Assembly (NCBI GenBank): GCA_900620265.3 | Contig: UYNY03000033.1 | Location: 1-63,192, forward strand | Direction: 5' to 3' | Source: Nitrosopumilaceae archaeon | Lineage (GTDB): Archaea > Thermoproteota > Nitrososphaeria > Nitrososphaerales > Nitrosopumilaceae | Length of the DNA: 63,192 nucleotides | Part shown: positions 1 to 8,812 of the stretch, piece by piece | How the letters are laid out: every line of letters starts with the position of its first letter | How positions within the stretch are numbered: the first letter of the stretch is position 1 | Notes under the pieces: model-generated | Seen by the model: only the letters and a program-made list of their open reading frames with translations | What the model was told of the DNA's origin: nothing | Databases searched by the model: none | Made by a program: the position numbers and the translations under genes

Positions 1-784
1 CCTCCGTTATGTAGAACGCGTACTCGAGGCCGCCCCTGTACTGGTTCCACCACAGCGTGTGGTGCTTTGAGATGCCTCCCCCGATCATAAGCGCCCCCGA
101 CCTCCCCGCCTTGAAGACCCTGCCGGATAACAGCTCCGCGTCCGCCGCCATGTCCAGCACAAAGTCCCTGTGCTTTTGCGTGAACATCCAGATCTGGCTC
201 CCGACGGCCCCGTCCATGATCCCCGGCACCACCACGTCCGTCCCCCTCTTTGTCGCCCCGTGCAGGAACGAGCCGTCCCCGAGGTTGTCCCCTATCATCC
301 TGCATATCTGGGCGGTTCCCATCCTTCTGACCCCCTTTTGGTACTCTGCCTCCAGGAACCCCTGCATCTTTTCCTCGATGAGCGGCCCGTAGTTCTTCTC
401 CGGGACGAGCACGCTGCCGAGCCTGTGCATGCCGGCCTCTGCCACCTCGACGTCGTCCATCGTGAACGACCCCTCGCGGTACTCTGCAAAGTATCTGGCG
501 ATGTCGTGGTCGAGCGCCCCGCACGTCGTCATTGCCACGTCGAACCACCCCCTGGATAACATGTCCCGTATCACCCCGCGCAGCCCCGTCGAGACGACCG
601 CCCCCACGAACGAGACGAACCGCAGGCACTCCTCGTCCCGGATCATCCTGTCCAGTATGCCGACGCCGTCGGCAAGGTCGACGGAGCCAAAGCCCCCCGA
701 CTCTGACATGGCCCTCACTATCCCGTCGACCGAGGCGCCCGGCCCCGCCCCGATGTCCCTGACCGGCCTGCCCGGGCTTATCAC
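1..784 (-). CDS. dys: Deoxyhypusine synthase, C-terminus cut by window edge
   Basis: Transfers the butylamine moiety of spermidine to a lysine of translation factor aIF5A, the first step of hypusine formation. About 261 codons are present. Near the window edge the protein reads MIGGGISKHHTLWW, which carries the family's catalytic lysine (GGG..KHH), and GTDVVVPGIMDGAVGSQ matches the NAD-binding family signature. Only the last few dozen residues are missing. The start is GTG at 784, chosen because TATAAAAT at 808-815 lies 24-31 bases upstream, as expected for a leaderless mRNA. It is divergent from inositol-phosphate synthase. Assignment is confident from the motifs; the end is unseen. Confidence 0.93.
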   Translation of the reverse strand, partial: MISPGRPVRDIGAGPGASVDGIVRAMSESGGFGSVDLADGVGILDRMIRDEECLRFVSFVGAVVSTGLRGVIRDMLSRGWFDVAMTTCGALDHDIARYFAEYREGSFTMDDVEVAEAGMHRLGSVLVPEKNYGPLIEEKMQGFLEAEYQKGVRRMGTAQICRMIGDNLGDGSFLHGATKRGTDVVVPGIMDGAVGSQIWMFTQKHRDFVLDMAADAELLSGRVFKAGRSGALMIGGGISKHHTLWWNQYRGGLEYAFYITE

Positions 785-861
785 GGGGGCGCGGGGCGCC
801 GCACCCGTATAAAATGCACGCGCCCCGAAGGCTTAAAACCGCCCCGGATCCCACCCCGCCC
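785..861. promoter_or_regulatory. Divergent promoter, dys / ino1
   Basis: This 77-base gap holds two separate TATA-like elements. TATAAAAT at 808-815 (read on the minus strand as ATTTTATA) serves dys, and TTAAAA at 833-838 lies 24-29 bases before the GTG start of the inositol-phosphate synthase gene. Both spacings fit leaderless transcription. Confidence 0.65.
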
Positions 862-1953
862 GTGGCGGGAAGGATAAAGGTCGGGCTGGTCGGCATCGGG
901 AACTGCTTCTCCGGCCTCATCCAGGGGATCGAGTACTATCGGAGGAACCCCTCGCAGCAGGTGATAGGCATCATCCACGACAAGCTCGCAGGATACGGCA
1001 TACACGACATTGACTTTGTCTGCGGGTTCGACGTGGGGGAGAACAAGGTGGGCAGGCCGCTGGTGGAGGCCATATACGAGCCCCCGAACATGGTCGACTG
1101 GATACCGCGGGAGGAGATGCCGGGCACGGAGGCCCGCGTCTTTGAGGGGCCTGCCCTCGACGGGGTCGGCATATGGGTCGAGAACCGCGTAAAGCCGGTC
1201 CAGAGCGGCCGCTCGGCAGACGACCTTGCGGACGAGATAAGGAGGACCATCAGGGAGACGGGTGCCGAGATACTGGTCTCCTACCTGCCGGTCGGCTCCG
1301 ACAAGGCAAGCGAGTTCTGGGCCGGGATCTGCCTCGAGACGGGGGCCGCCTTTGTCAACTGCATCCCCTCGTTCATAGCGTCGGACCCCGGGTGGGCCAG
1401 GAGGTTCGAGGAGAAGGGGATACCCTGCATCGGGGACGACATCAAGGGGCAGGTGGGGGCCACCATAGTCCACAGGACCCTGGCCCGGCTCTGCAGCGAG
1501 CGGGGTACCCGGATCGAGAAGACCTACCAGATCAACGTGGGCGGCAACACCGACTTTCTTAACATGAAGGAGCAGGAGCGGCTCGTCTCCAAGCGGATCT
1601 CAAAGACGGAGAGCGTCCAGAGCCAGCTGGCCGAGCGGCTCGACGACGACAGCATCTACGTGGGGCCGTCGGACTTTATCCCGTTCCTGGGCAACACAAA
1701 GCTGATGTTCATGAGGATCGAGGGCCGGCAGTGGGCCAACATACCGTACAACATGGAGGTCCGGCTGGACGTCGACGACAAGGCCAACTCGGCCGGGATC
1801 GTGATAGACGCCATACGGCTGGCCCGGATCGCCCTTGACAGGGGGATCGGCGGCCCCATACGTCCCGCCAGCGCCTACCTCATGAAGCACCCGATCGAGC
1901 AGATGTCCGATCCGGACGCAAAGGCCGCGTGCGAGGAGTTCGTGGCCGGCTGA
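862..1953 (+). CDS. ino1: myo-Inositol-1-phosphate synthase
   Basis: Converts glucose 6-phosphate to inositol 1-phosphate with an internal NAD redox cycle; in archaea this feeds phosphoinositol lipid head groups and some solutes. The protein opens with a Rossmann motif VGLVGIGNC and carries the family block NVGGNTDFLNM followed by ERLVSKRISKTESVQ. At 363 residues it has the normal length of the archaeal enzyme. The frame is open back to an ATG at 814, but the GTG at 862 is preferred because it starts directly before the Rossmann strand and has TTAAAA at 833-838 at leaderless spacing. It is followed after 77 bases by smc and appears to be transcribed alone. Confidence 0.92.
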   Translation: MAGRIKVGLVGIGNCFSGLIQGIEYYRRNPSQQVIGIIHDKLAGYGIHDIDFVCGFDVGENKVGRPLVEAIYEPPNMVDWIPREEMPGTEARVFEGPALDGVGIWVENRVKPVQSGRSADDLADEIRRTIRETGAEILVSYLPVGSDKASEFWAGICLETGAAFVNCIPSFIASDPGWARRFEEKGIPCIGDDIKGQVGATIVHRTLARLCSERGTRIEKTYQINVGGNTDFLNMKEQERLVSKRISKTESVQSQLAERLDDDSIYVGPSDFIPFLGNTKLMFMRIEGRQWANIPYNMEVRLDVDDKANSAGIVIDAIRLARIALDRGIGGPIRPASAYLMKHPIEQMSDPDAKAACEEFVAG

Positions 1954-1997
1954 CGCGCTGAAAACCCACGATCCTGTCAAGAAAACTTGGCAATATC

Positions 1998-2022
1998 CAA
2001 TTATCGGGGGGATGATCCCCCC
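1998..2022 (+). promoter_or_regulatory. smc promoter with perfect palindrome over the predicted transcription start
   Basis: A TATA-like AATTATC at about 1999-2005 sits about 26-32 bases before the smc ATG. Immediately after it comes a perfect inverted repeat with 8-base arms (GGGGGGAT, one central G, ATCCCCCC) at 2006-2022. The repeat lies between TATA and start codon, so it would either cover the transcription start as an operator or form a hairpin in a short leader. Function is not shown. Confidence 0.5.
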
Positions 2023-2030
2023 CACACGGC

Positions 2031-5000
2031 ATGGCCCACATCAAGAAGGTGGAGATATACGGCTTCAAGTCGTTCGGATCCCGCAACACCCAGATCGCGC
2101 TAAAGCCGGGCCTGACCGCCATATGCGGCCACAACGGGTCTGGCAAGAGCAACATACTCAACGCGATCATATTCGCCACCGGGGAAAAGCAGCCCCGGAT
2201 GATGTCCGCCGACAGCCTCAGGAGCCTCGTCCACCAGGGGGCCGACAGGTCCAAGATGGCCCGGGCCAGCGTCCACTTTGAGAACTCGGACCGGGCCATA
2301 CCGTTTGACGCGGACCTGGTCGAGGTGACCCGGGAGATGGACCGGGAGGGCAAGAGCGAGTACTTTTTGAACCGGAAAAAGTCCACGAGGCAGCAGGTGG
2401 TGGACCTGCTGGGCCTGGTCCACGCGGGGCCCGACCAGATGAACGTGGTCCACCAGGGGATGGTGGGCCAGATATCGAGGGACTCCCCCGAGGAGAGGCG
2501 GGAGCGGATAGAGAGCCTGGTGGGGATCAAGCAGTTTGACGAGGAGAAGGTGGCCGCAAAGGCCAACCTGGACGAGGCGGACAAGCGCTTTGCCGTGGCG
2601 GTCGCCGAGATGAACGTAAAGAAGGACCAGATCGTAGATCTTGGGGCCGAGCGCGACCAGGTCCTGCGAAAGACCCTCCTTGAGGCCGAGATCAAGCGGT
2701 ACCGTGCGGCCGACGCGGCGTCAAAGCTCGGCGGCGTCGTCGCGTCCATAAGGTCAAAGGCCGCCGAGCTCGGATCTGCCGAGAAGGATCTTGGGCGCCT
2801 GCGCGGCGAGATCGCCGGCATGCGCGGGGATATCTCCGCCCACGAAAAGGAGGAGAAGCGGATAACTGCCGGCATCGAGCGCTACAAGGAGGAGGACGCG
2901 CGCATAAAGGGCGCCCTGAGCCAGGCGAGCGCCGACTATGACGCGGCCGGCAGCGCGATAAAGCAGGCGAGGGGCGAGATGTCGCGCCTTGAGCGCAGGA
3001 TCCCCGACCTCGAGTCCGAGATCCTGTCGCTGGAGGCGTCGTCGTCGGACGCCGAGGCGCGCGCGGCCGCCGCGTCAGAGTCGGCCGGGGAGGCGCTGCG
3101 GCGCAGGGACGAGGCGGCCGCCGGCGCGCGCGCCGCCGACGAGAGGCAGGCGAACATGTACGCCGAGCGCGACGCGGCGAGGAGGGCCGTCGCGGAGTCG
3201 GACGCGAGGCTGCGCGGCCTCGAGTCGGAGCTGTCGTCCGCGCGCATGGAGCGCGGCTCTGCCGGCGCCGAGGCGCAGCGCCTCTCAAGGTCGGCCGACG
3301 CGCTTACCGCAAAGATGTCCAACGAGGAGTCCGTCACGAGGGAGTTCTCGCAGCTCGGGGGCGCGCTCGAGTCGCTTGCGGAGAAGAAGAGGAGGGAGGC
3401 CGGCGAGGCGCGCTCAAAGATAGCAAAGCTCCACGCCAGGAAGAGAAAGATGCAGGACTTTATCGGCGATCTCGAGGAGATGCGTGAGAGGTCCAGCACC
3501 GTGGCGAGCAGGTACGAGTCGAAGATAAAGACGGTCAAGGGGCTGATGCACGAGGACTATACCGTCGCGATGCTGATGGGCGACGCCGAGAACCTCGGCA
3601 TACTGGACGTGGCGTACAAGGCCCTCTCGTGGGATCCGGGGTACGAGCGGGCCGTCCTGGCCGCCGCCTCCGACTGGCTCAAGGCGGTGGTCGTGCCCGA
3701 CTTTGCCACCCAGGCCGGCATCGCCGAGGCCGTCCGGAGGAGGGGCCTTGCAAAGATCAAGATAATCCCGCTCGAGGCGCTTGAATCGATAAGGCCAGCG
3801 CGGCCCAAGATGCCCGGCGCGTCGGGGATGCTTGCCGATCACGTGGGGTGCCGGCCCGGGTACGAGGCCCTCAGGTCGTTCCTGCTGGGCGACGTGGTGC
3901 TTGCAGCCGACAGGCCGTCCGCGCAGCAGATGGCCAGGGCCGGCTACCGGGCCGTGACGACGGCGGGCGAGTACTTTGAGGCGGACGCGGGGTCCTCCAT
4001 AGTCGACGTCAGCTCCAGGATATCCCGGATCACGAGGATCATCAACATGAGCGGTGACATTGACGGCCTGTTCCGGTCGGCGGCCGAGCTCAAAAAGTTC
4101 GCCGCCAGGAAAAAGGAGTCCTCGAGGCGCGTCGACAGGTCCATCGAGTCGCTCAACAGCAGGGTCGACAACGCCGAAAAGCTCGCCGCGCAGATATCCG
4201 GCGAGATAGACGGCATCAGGCGCCTCGTGGCAAAGTCGAGGGAAAAGTGCGCCAGCCTGCCGGAAAGGATCGCGTCGCTGCGCCGTGAGTCCGAAGCGGC
4301 GCTAGTCCGCAAGGAGGCGGCCGCGTCGCTGGCAGAATCCCTTGGCGAAAAGGTGCGCGCCGAGCGCGATCTCGGGGCGCGCCGTGACCTTGAGAGGATC
4401 ATGGGCGAGGAGGCCGGCACGAGCTCAAAAAAGTCCGAGGCGGACAGGCTCCACACGGGCGCGGCCGAGGAGTACAACCGCCTGTCCGGCAAGCTGGCCG
4501 ACGCCAGGGGCGAGGCGGGCCGGATCCGCTCGTCGCTCGAGGACGCGCGCAAGGAGATAACCGACGCGCGCTCGAGGATCGCCGATCTCGGGAGGGAGGC
4601 GGAGCGGCTAGAGGCCGCGTCCGCCCCGGCGCTCAAGAGGCTTGAGGAGCTGAGGGGGCAGGAGCAGGACCTCATAAAGGAGGGGTTCTCCACCCAGGGG
4701 CTGCTTGACGCGCAGGAAAAGCTGGCCGGCCTGCGCAGAACAGAGCGCCGCGCCTCGTCCGAGCAGGCGCGCCTCGACCGCAGGTCGGACGACCTGCGCC
4801 GCGAGATCACCGCCATGAGGGAGAGGGAGGCGGAGCTGCGCAAGATAATGGGGCTGTACGTCCCGCCCGACGAGCCGGTGCGCGACGTCACCGGCCTGAT
4901 ATCCGGGCTGGAGGCGGAGCTCGGCAGGATCGGCATGCTCAACTACAACGCGCCCGCCAACTATGCGGCGGTGGCCGACGGGTACAGGTCCATGTCGCAG

Positions 5001-5546
5001 AGGCGCAACGTGCTAGAGTCAGAGCGCAAGAAGATACTTGGGTTCATCGAGAACATCGAGAGGAAGAAGAAGCAGACCTTCGTGGGCGCCTTTGACCTAA
5101 TAGACGCCGAGCTCCGCTCGATATTCTCAAAGGTGACCGGCGGGGAGGCCTGGCTCGAGCTGGAGAACGAGGACGACATATTCGCCGGCGGGGTCATGTA
5201 CAAGACCCAGTTCAAGGGCAAGGCCGCCATGAGCTCCGGCATGGTGAGCGGCGGGGAGCAGGCGGTGGCGGCCATCTCGTTCATACTTGCGCTCCAAAAG
5301 CTCAACTCGGCGCCCTTTTACATATTCGACGAGATAGACGCCCCGCTTGACGCCGTGTACGCAAAGAACGTATCAAAGCTGCTCTCAGAGAGGTCGCGGT
5401 CCAGCCAGTTCCTGATGGTATCGCACAAGGACCTGGTCATCCAGCAGGCCGACCTCATATACGGGGTCATGTCAAAGAGGAACGCCTCAGAGGTCCTCAG
5501 GTACGCCGACCCGAGGGCCGCCGCCAAGGCTAAAATGACAGGCTGA
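2031..5546 (+). CDS. smc: Chromosome segregation ATPase SMC
   Basis: Condensin-type SMC ATPase that organises and segregates the chromosome, acting as a dimer with kleisin partners not seen here. The 1171 residues show the full layout: Walker A GHNGSGKS at residues 33-40, a long charged coiled coil, a hinge around residues 500-650, a second coiled coil, then the signature VSGGEQ and Walker B YIFDEIDAPLD near the C-terminus. The hinge is globular and glycine-rich, as expected. The ATG at 2031 has a TATA-like element at leaderless distance. The 3' end overlaps the convergent ABC-transporter gene by 60 bases, so the two transcripts are antisense at their ends. The length and all motifs look intact. 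Confidence 0.96.
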   Translation: MAHIKKVEIYGFKSFGSRNTQIALKPGLTAICGHNGSGKSNILNAIIFATGEKQPRMMSADSLRSLVHQGADRSKMARASVHFENSDRAIPFDADLVEVTREMDREGKSEYFLNRKKSTRQQVVDLLGLVHAGPDQMNVVHQGMVGQISRDSPEERRERIESLVGIKQFDEEKVAAKANLDEADKRFAVAVAEMNVKKDQIVDLGAERDQVLRKTLLEAEIKRYRAADAASKLGGVVASIRSKAAELGSAEKDLGRLRGEIAGMRGDISAHEKEEKRITAGIERYKEEDARIKGALSQASADYDAAGSAIKQARGEMSRLERRIPDLESEILSLEASSSDAEARAAAASESAGEALRRRDEAAAGARAADERQANMYAERDAARRAVAESDARLRGLESELSSARMERGSAGAEAQRLSRSADALTAKMSNEESVTREFSQLGGALESLAEKKRREAGEARSKIAKLHARKRKMQDFIGDLEEMRERSSTVASRYESKIKTVKGLMHEDYTVAMLMGDAENLGILDVAYKALSWDPGYERAVLAAASDWLKAVVVPDFATQAGIAEAVRRRGLAKIKIIPLEALESIRPARPKMPGASGMLADHVGCRPGYEALRSFLLGDVVLAADRPSAQQMARAGYRAVTTAGEYFEADAGSSIVDVSSRISRITRIINMSGDIDGLFRSAAELKKFAARKKESSRRVDRSIESLNSRVDNAEKLAAQISGEIDGIRRLVAKSREKCASLPERIASLRRESEAALVRKEAAASLAESLGEKVRAERDLGARRDLERIMGEEAGTSSKKSEADRLHTGAAEEYNRLSGKLADARGEAGRIRSSLEDARKEITDARSRIADLGREAERLEAASAPALKRLEELRGQEQDLIKEGFSTQGLLDAQEKLAGLRRTERRASSEQARLDRRSDDLRREITAMREREAELRKIMGLYVPPDEPVRDVTGLISGLEAELGRIGMLNYNAPANYAAVADGYRSMSQRRNVLESERKKILGFIENIERKKKQTFVGAFDLIDAELRSIFSKVTGGEAWLELENEDDIFAGGVMYKTQFKGKAAMSSGMVSGGEQAVAAISFILALQKLNSAPFYIFDEIDAPLDAVYAKNVSKLLSERSRSSQFLMVSHKDLVIQQADLIYGVMSKRNASEVLRYADPRAAAKAKMTG

Positions 5547-6434
5547 GAGGCGCCCGCCCGAGCCCGCAAGCGGCGGGTCCTCCGAGCACTTGTCGGCCAC
5601 GTGCGGGCACCTCGGCGCAAAGGCGCACCCGCCCGGCAGCTCACGGCCCTCCTCCGCAAGCGGCACGCCGCGCCCCCTCGACGCCGGGTCCGGCTCGGGG
5701 ACCGCGGCCGCCAGCGCCGCCGTGTACGGGTGCCGCGGGGAGAGCAGCACGTCGCTGGCCGGCCCCGACTCTACTATGCGGCCCCTGTAGAGGACCGCGA
5801 TGCTCGTGCCAAAGTGGCGCGCCGTGGCAAGGTCGTGCGTGATATAGATGAACGCCATGCCGCCGCTGCGCAGCCTCGAGAATAGCCCCAGTATGCCGGC
5901 GCGTACGGACACGTCGAGCATCGAGACCGGCTCGTCGGCGATTATGACCCGCGGGCGCGGCGCCAGGGCGCGCGCCAGCACCACCCTCTGCCTCTGCCCG
6001 CCGGACAGCGTGTGGGGGAGCCTCTCCGCTATGCCGGGATCGAGGCCCGCCTCGCCTAGCGCCTCGAGCGCCCTCTCCCTCCGCCGCGCCCTCTCCATGC
6101 CGGACACCTCGAGCGACTCCTCCACTATCTGGCACGCGCTCATCCGCGGGTTCACAGAGTCGTACGGGTCCTGGTGCATCATCTGGCAGCACGACCTGAT
6201 CCTGGCCAGCCCCTCCCTGTCGCCGCCGGATCTGACGCCGTCCACGTGGACGGTCCCCTCGTCCGGCTCGATGGAGCGCAGTATCATCCGCGCGATCGTC
6301 GACTTGCCGGACCCGGACTCGCCTGCAAGGACGAGCGCCTCGCCGGCCGAGACGGAGAACGAGACCCCGTCGACGGCCCTCGACCCGGCCCCCCTGTACG
6401 TCTTTGCCAGGCCGCTGGCGCGGAGCACCTCCAT
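5487..6434 (-). CDS. Oligopeptide/dipeptide ABC transporter ATPase (OppF/DppF type)
   Basis: Cytoplasmic ATPase that energises import of peptides, nickel or similar solutes. The 315 residues carry Walker A GESGSGKST, signature LSGGQRQR, Walker B VIIADEPVS and the switch histidine in YITHDLA. The C-terminus has the oligopeptide-family cysteine motif CAFAPRCPHVADKC, which binds an Fe-S cluster or metal in some relatives. The chosen ATG at 6434 begins MEVLRASGLAKTY, a normal family start; an upstream extension lacks family similarity. No permease, binding protein or OppD partner lies in this window, so the substrate is unknown and the remaining subunits must be encoded elsewhere. Its 3' end overlaps smc by 60 bases. 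Confidence 0.88.
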   Translation of the reverse strand: MEVLRASGLAKTYRGAGSRAVDGVSFSVSAGEALVLAGESGSGKSTIARMILRSIEPDEGTVHVDGVRSGGDREGLARIRSCCQMMHQDPYDSVNPRMSACQIVEESLEVSGMERARRRERALEALGEAGLDPGIAERLPHTLSGGQRQRVVLARALAPRPRVIIADEPVSMLDVSVRAGILGLFSRLRSGGMAFIYITHDLATARHFGTSIAVLYRGRIVESGPASDVLLSPRHPYTAALAAAVPEPDPASRGRGVPLAEEGRELPGGCAFAPRCPHVADKCSEDPPLAGSGGRLSACHFSLGGGPRVGVPEDL

Positions 6435-6506
6435 GGGCGGCCGCCGCGCCGCGCGTATTTCAACCCTCACAAGGCATTTATGTAAACGGCCGGGGGCCCG
6501 GCGCAC
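6435..6506. promoter_or_regulatory. Divergent promoter, ABC ATPase / egtD
   Basis: ATTTATGTAAAC at 6476-6487 lies 20-31 bases before the TTG start of egtD and is its likely TATA box. A weaker TATTTC at 6456-6461, read on the other strand as GAAATA, is at leaderless distance from the ATPase start. The gap has no room for another gene. Confidence 0.5.
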
Positions 6507-7508
6507 TTGGTCTCGTACAGGCAGTACGTGGTGGACGAGAGGCTTCGCTACTTCAAGCCTGACGGCGCCGCCCCGTCGGCCCCGTTCGCCCGCGAGGTCC
6601 GGGACGGGCTCGCGGGGCCCGAAAAGCGCATAGACCCGAGGTTCCTCTACGACAGGCGCGGCTCGGGCCTCTTTGAGAGGATCTGCGGGCTCGACGAGTA
6701 CTATCTGACCCGTGCCGAGACGTCGATACTGGAGGCCGCGGCCCAGGAGATAGCGGGGATCGTCGGGGACGGGACGCGCCTGGTCGAGCTCGGGAGCGGG
6801 GCGTCCGTGAAGACGAGGATCCTCCTTGACGCGCTCGGCGGCTCGACAGAGTACGTGCCGGTGGACGTCTCTGACATACTGGAGGAGAGCTCGGAGCTGC
6901 TGCTGCGCGACTATCCGGGGCTGCGCATAACGGGCATACTTGACACGTACGAGGGGGGCCTCGGCCTGCTCGGCGAGCTGGGCGGCGGGCGGTCACTCCT
7001 GGCGTTCCTCGGGTCAAGCTATGGCAACTTTGAGCCGGAGCGGGGGATGCGCTTTCTCGGGGACGTGCGCGGGGCGATGGCCCCGGGCGACCACTTTCTG
7101 GTCGGGCTGGACCTTGTAAAGGACGCCGGCAGGCTGGAGGCCGCCTACGACGACCGGGAGGGCGTCACGGCCGAGTTCAACCTCAACCTGCTGCACAGGA
7201 TGAACGCGGAGCTGGGCGCCGACTTTGACCCCTCAAAGTTCGCGCACCGGGCCATATACCACGGGGCCGAGCAGCGGATCGGCATGTACCTCGTCTCGGA
7301 GTCGGCGCAGAGCGTGTCGGTCCCGGGGGCCGGGCTGCGGGTCGACCTTGCCGAGGGGGAGAGCATCAGGACGGAGTACTCGCACAAGTTCCTCCCCGGG
7401 CAGATAACCGCAATGCTGCGCGAGGCCGGCCTCGAGGAGGCGCGCAGCTGGACCGACCCCGACGGGCTCTTCTCCCTGACGCTTGCTAGGCGTCCCGGGC
7501 GCACCTGA
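6507..7508 (+). CDS. egtD: L-histidine N-alpha-methyltransferase (EgtD family)
   Basis: SAM-dependent enzyme of the EgtD/DUF2260 family, which trimethylates histidine to hercynine, the first committed step of ergothioneine synthesis. Visible family blocks are DPRFLYDRRGSGLFE near the N-terminus, the SAM site VELGSGASVKTRILLDA, then YVPVDVSD and FLGSSYGNFEP. At 333 residues it is full length. The start is TTG at 6507, supported by a TATA-like element 20-31 bases upstream; no ATG is available before the conserved region. It converges with and overlaps egtB by 23 bases, so the two genes are paired in place but on opposite strands. Substrate is inferred from the family and the EgtB neighbour. Confidence 0.88.
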   Translation: MVSYRQYVVDERLRYFKPDGAAPSAPFAREVRDGLAGPEKRIDPRFLYDRRGSGLFERICGLDEYYLTRAETSILEAAAQEIAGIVGDGTRLVELGSGASVKTRILLDALGGSTEYVPVDVSDILEESSELLLRDYPGLRITGILDTYEGGLGLLGELGGGRSLLAFLGSSYGNFEPERGMRFLGDVRGAMAPGDHFLVGLDLVKDAGRLEAAYDDREGVTAEFNLNLLHRMNAELGADFDPSKFAHRAIYHGAEQRIGMYLVSESAQSVSVPGAGLRVDLAEGESIRTEYSHKFLPGQITAMLREAGLEEARSWTDPDGLFSLTLARRPGRT

Positions 7509-8778
7509 ACCCGGCGAACATCCACCTCTCGTCCAGCCGGAAGAAGTTCCTATAGCTCGTCCTGATGGACGCGCGCGGGGTCGCAAAGGAGCCGCCGCGC
7601 AGCACCTTCTGCCCGGTGAACCACTTGTCGTTGTACTCGTCGAACCCCGACCTAAAGCCCGGGTACCCCGTGAACTCGGAGGCCGTCCACTCCCAGACGT
7701 CCCCTATCATCTGGCGGCACCCGGACGGGCTCTGGCCCGCCGGGTATGATCCTGAGCGCGCCGGCCCCCAGTGGTACGACTCGAGCAGGTTGCACGTCCC
7801 CTGGCCGGGGGGCGCGTCCCCCCACGGGAACGCCAGCTTGCCGCGCTCGGGATCCCAGCACGCGGCCTTTTCCCACTCGGCCTCCGTCGGCAGCCTCTTG
7901 CCGGCCCACCTTGCATACGCGTCCGCCTCGTAATAGCTCACGTGGCATACCGGCATGTCCGGATCCACCTCGTGCTCGCCGGCAAAGTCAGATACGTGCC
8001 ACGCGCCGTCCCTCCTCGTCCAGTACATGGGCGCCTCCCAGCCCTCCTCCCTGACGCGCTCCCACCCGTCGGCGAGCCAGTGCTTGTACGTGCCGTACCC
8101 GCCGTCCTCGATGAACCTTGCAAACTCGCCGTTGGTGACGGGCCGCGTGTCTATCTCATAGTCCTCCGTGTACACCTTGTGCTCCGGCAGCTCGATGTCA
8201 TAGCAGAACCCCCCGCCGGCGTTGCCCATCTCGTATATGCCGCCGGGGATCCTGGCCGTGCCGGCGGCCGCCTCCTCCCCCGCCTCCGGTGGCAGGCGCC
8301 TTGCCGGCCTGTACGCGCCTGCAAGCATGTGCTGGAGGTCGTACACCAGCAGCTCCTGGTGCTGGGACTCGTGGTGGCACGCCGTCTCGACGAGGGCCGC
8401 CTCCCCCGGCGACACCCCGCGCAGCAGCCTCGCCCTGACGCTCTCCGTCACCGAGTCGTAATACCGGAGTATCTCGGCGGTGGTGGGCCTCGAGACCGAG
8501 CCCCTGCTCCCCTTGTCGCGCGGCCTCCCGAACTGCTGGTAGTATGAGTTGAGGTATCCGGACATCTCCTCCGAGTACCGCTCGTACCCGCCGCCGATCC
8601 TCTCCAGCACGACCTCGAATATCCAGCTGACGTGCCCCACGTGCCACTTTGGGGGGCTTGAGTACCTTGCAGTCTGGACCGCATAGTCGTCGGCCTCGAG
8701 CGTCCCGACGAGCTCCAGCGTCCTTGCCCGCGTCCTGAGGAACTCCTCCAGGAGGGGCGCGTACTCGAGGGTCGCCAA
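7486..8778 (-). CDS. egtB: EgtB-type sulfoxide synthase (DinB_2 plus FGE-sulfatase domains)
   Basis: Non-haem iron enzyme that joins hercynine to cysteine or gamma-glutamylcysteine with oxygen to form the sulfoxide precursor of ergothioneine. The DinB-like N-terminal domain holds candidate iron ligands KWHVGH (His46/His49) and HHESQHQE (His136/His140, the H-x3-H pair). The C-terminal formylglycine-enzyme-like domain has YEIDTRPVTNGEFARF, GKRLPTEAEWEKAA and VLRGGSFATP. The 430-residue length is typical and there is no OvoA-type methyltransferase tail, which argues against ovothiol. The TTG start at 8778 is chosen from an AATTATAC element near 8800. No EgtC or EgtE is nearby, so the thiol donor and the final lyase are unknown. 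A SenA-like selenium role cannot be excluded. Confidence 0.87.
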   Translation of the reverse strand: MATLEYAPLLEEFLRTRARTLELVGTLEADDYAVQTARYSSPPKWHVGHVSWIFEVVLERIGGGYERYSEEMSGYLNSYYQQFGRPRDKGSRGSVSRPTTAEILRYYDSVTESVRARLLRGVSPGEAALVETACHHESQHQELLVYDLQHMLAGAYRPARRLPPEAGEEAAAGTARIPGGIYEMGNAGGGFCYDIELPEHKVYTEDYEIDTRPVTNGEFARFIEDGGYGTYKHWLADGWERVREEGWEAPMYWTRRDGAWHVSDFAGEHEVDPDMPVCHVSYYEADAYARWAGKRLPTEAEWEKAACWDPERGKLAFPWGDAPPGQGTCNLLESYHWGPARSGSYPAGQSPSGCRQMIGDVWEWTASEFTGYPGFRSGFDEYNDKWFTGQKVLRGGSFATPRASIRTSYRNFFRLDERWMFAGFRCARDA

Positions 8779-8812
8779 CGCGGCGCCGCCCCGCGCGTTG
8801 GTATAATTGTGT

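Noticed and set aside
2692-3538. Arginine- and serine-rich antisense frames over smc
   Set aside because: Typical shadows of a GC-rich coiled-coil gene; no start signal or recognisable domain.
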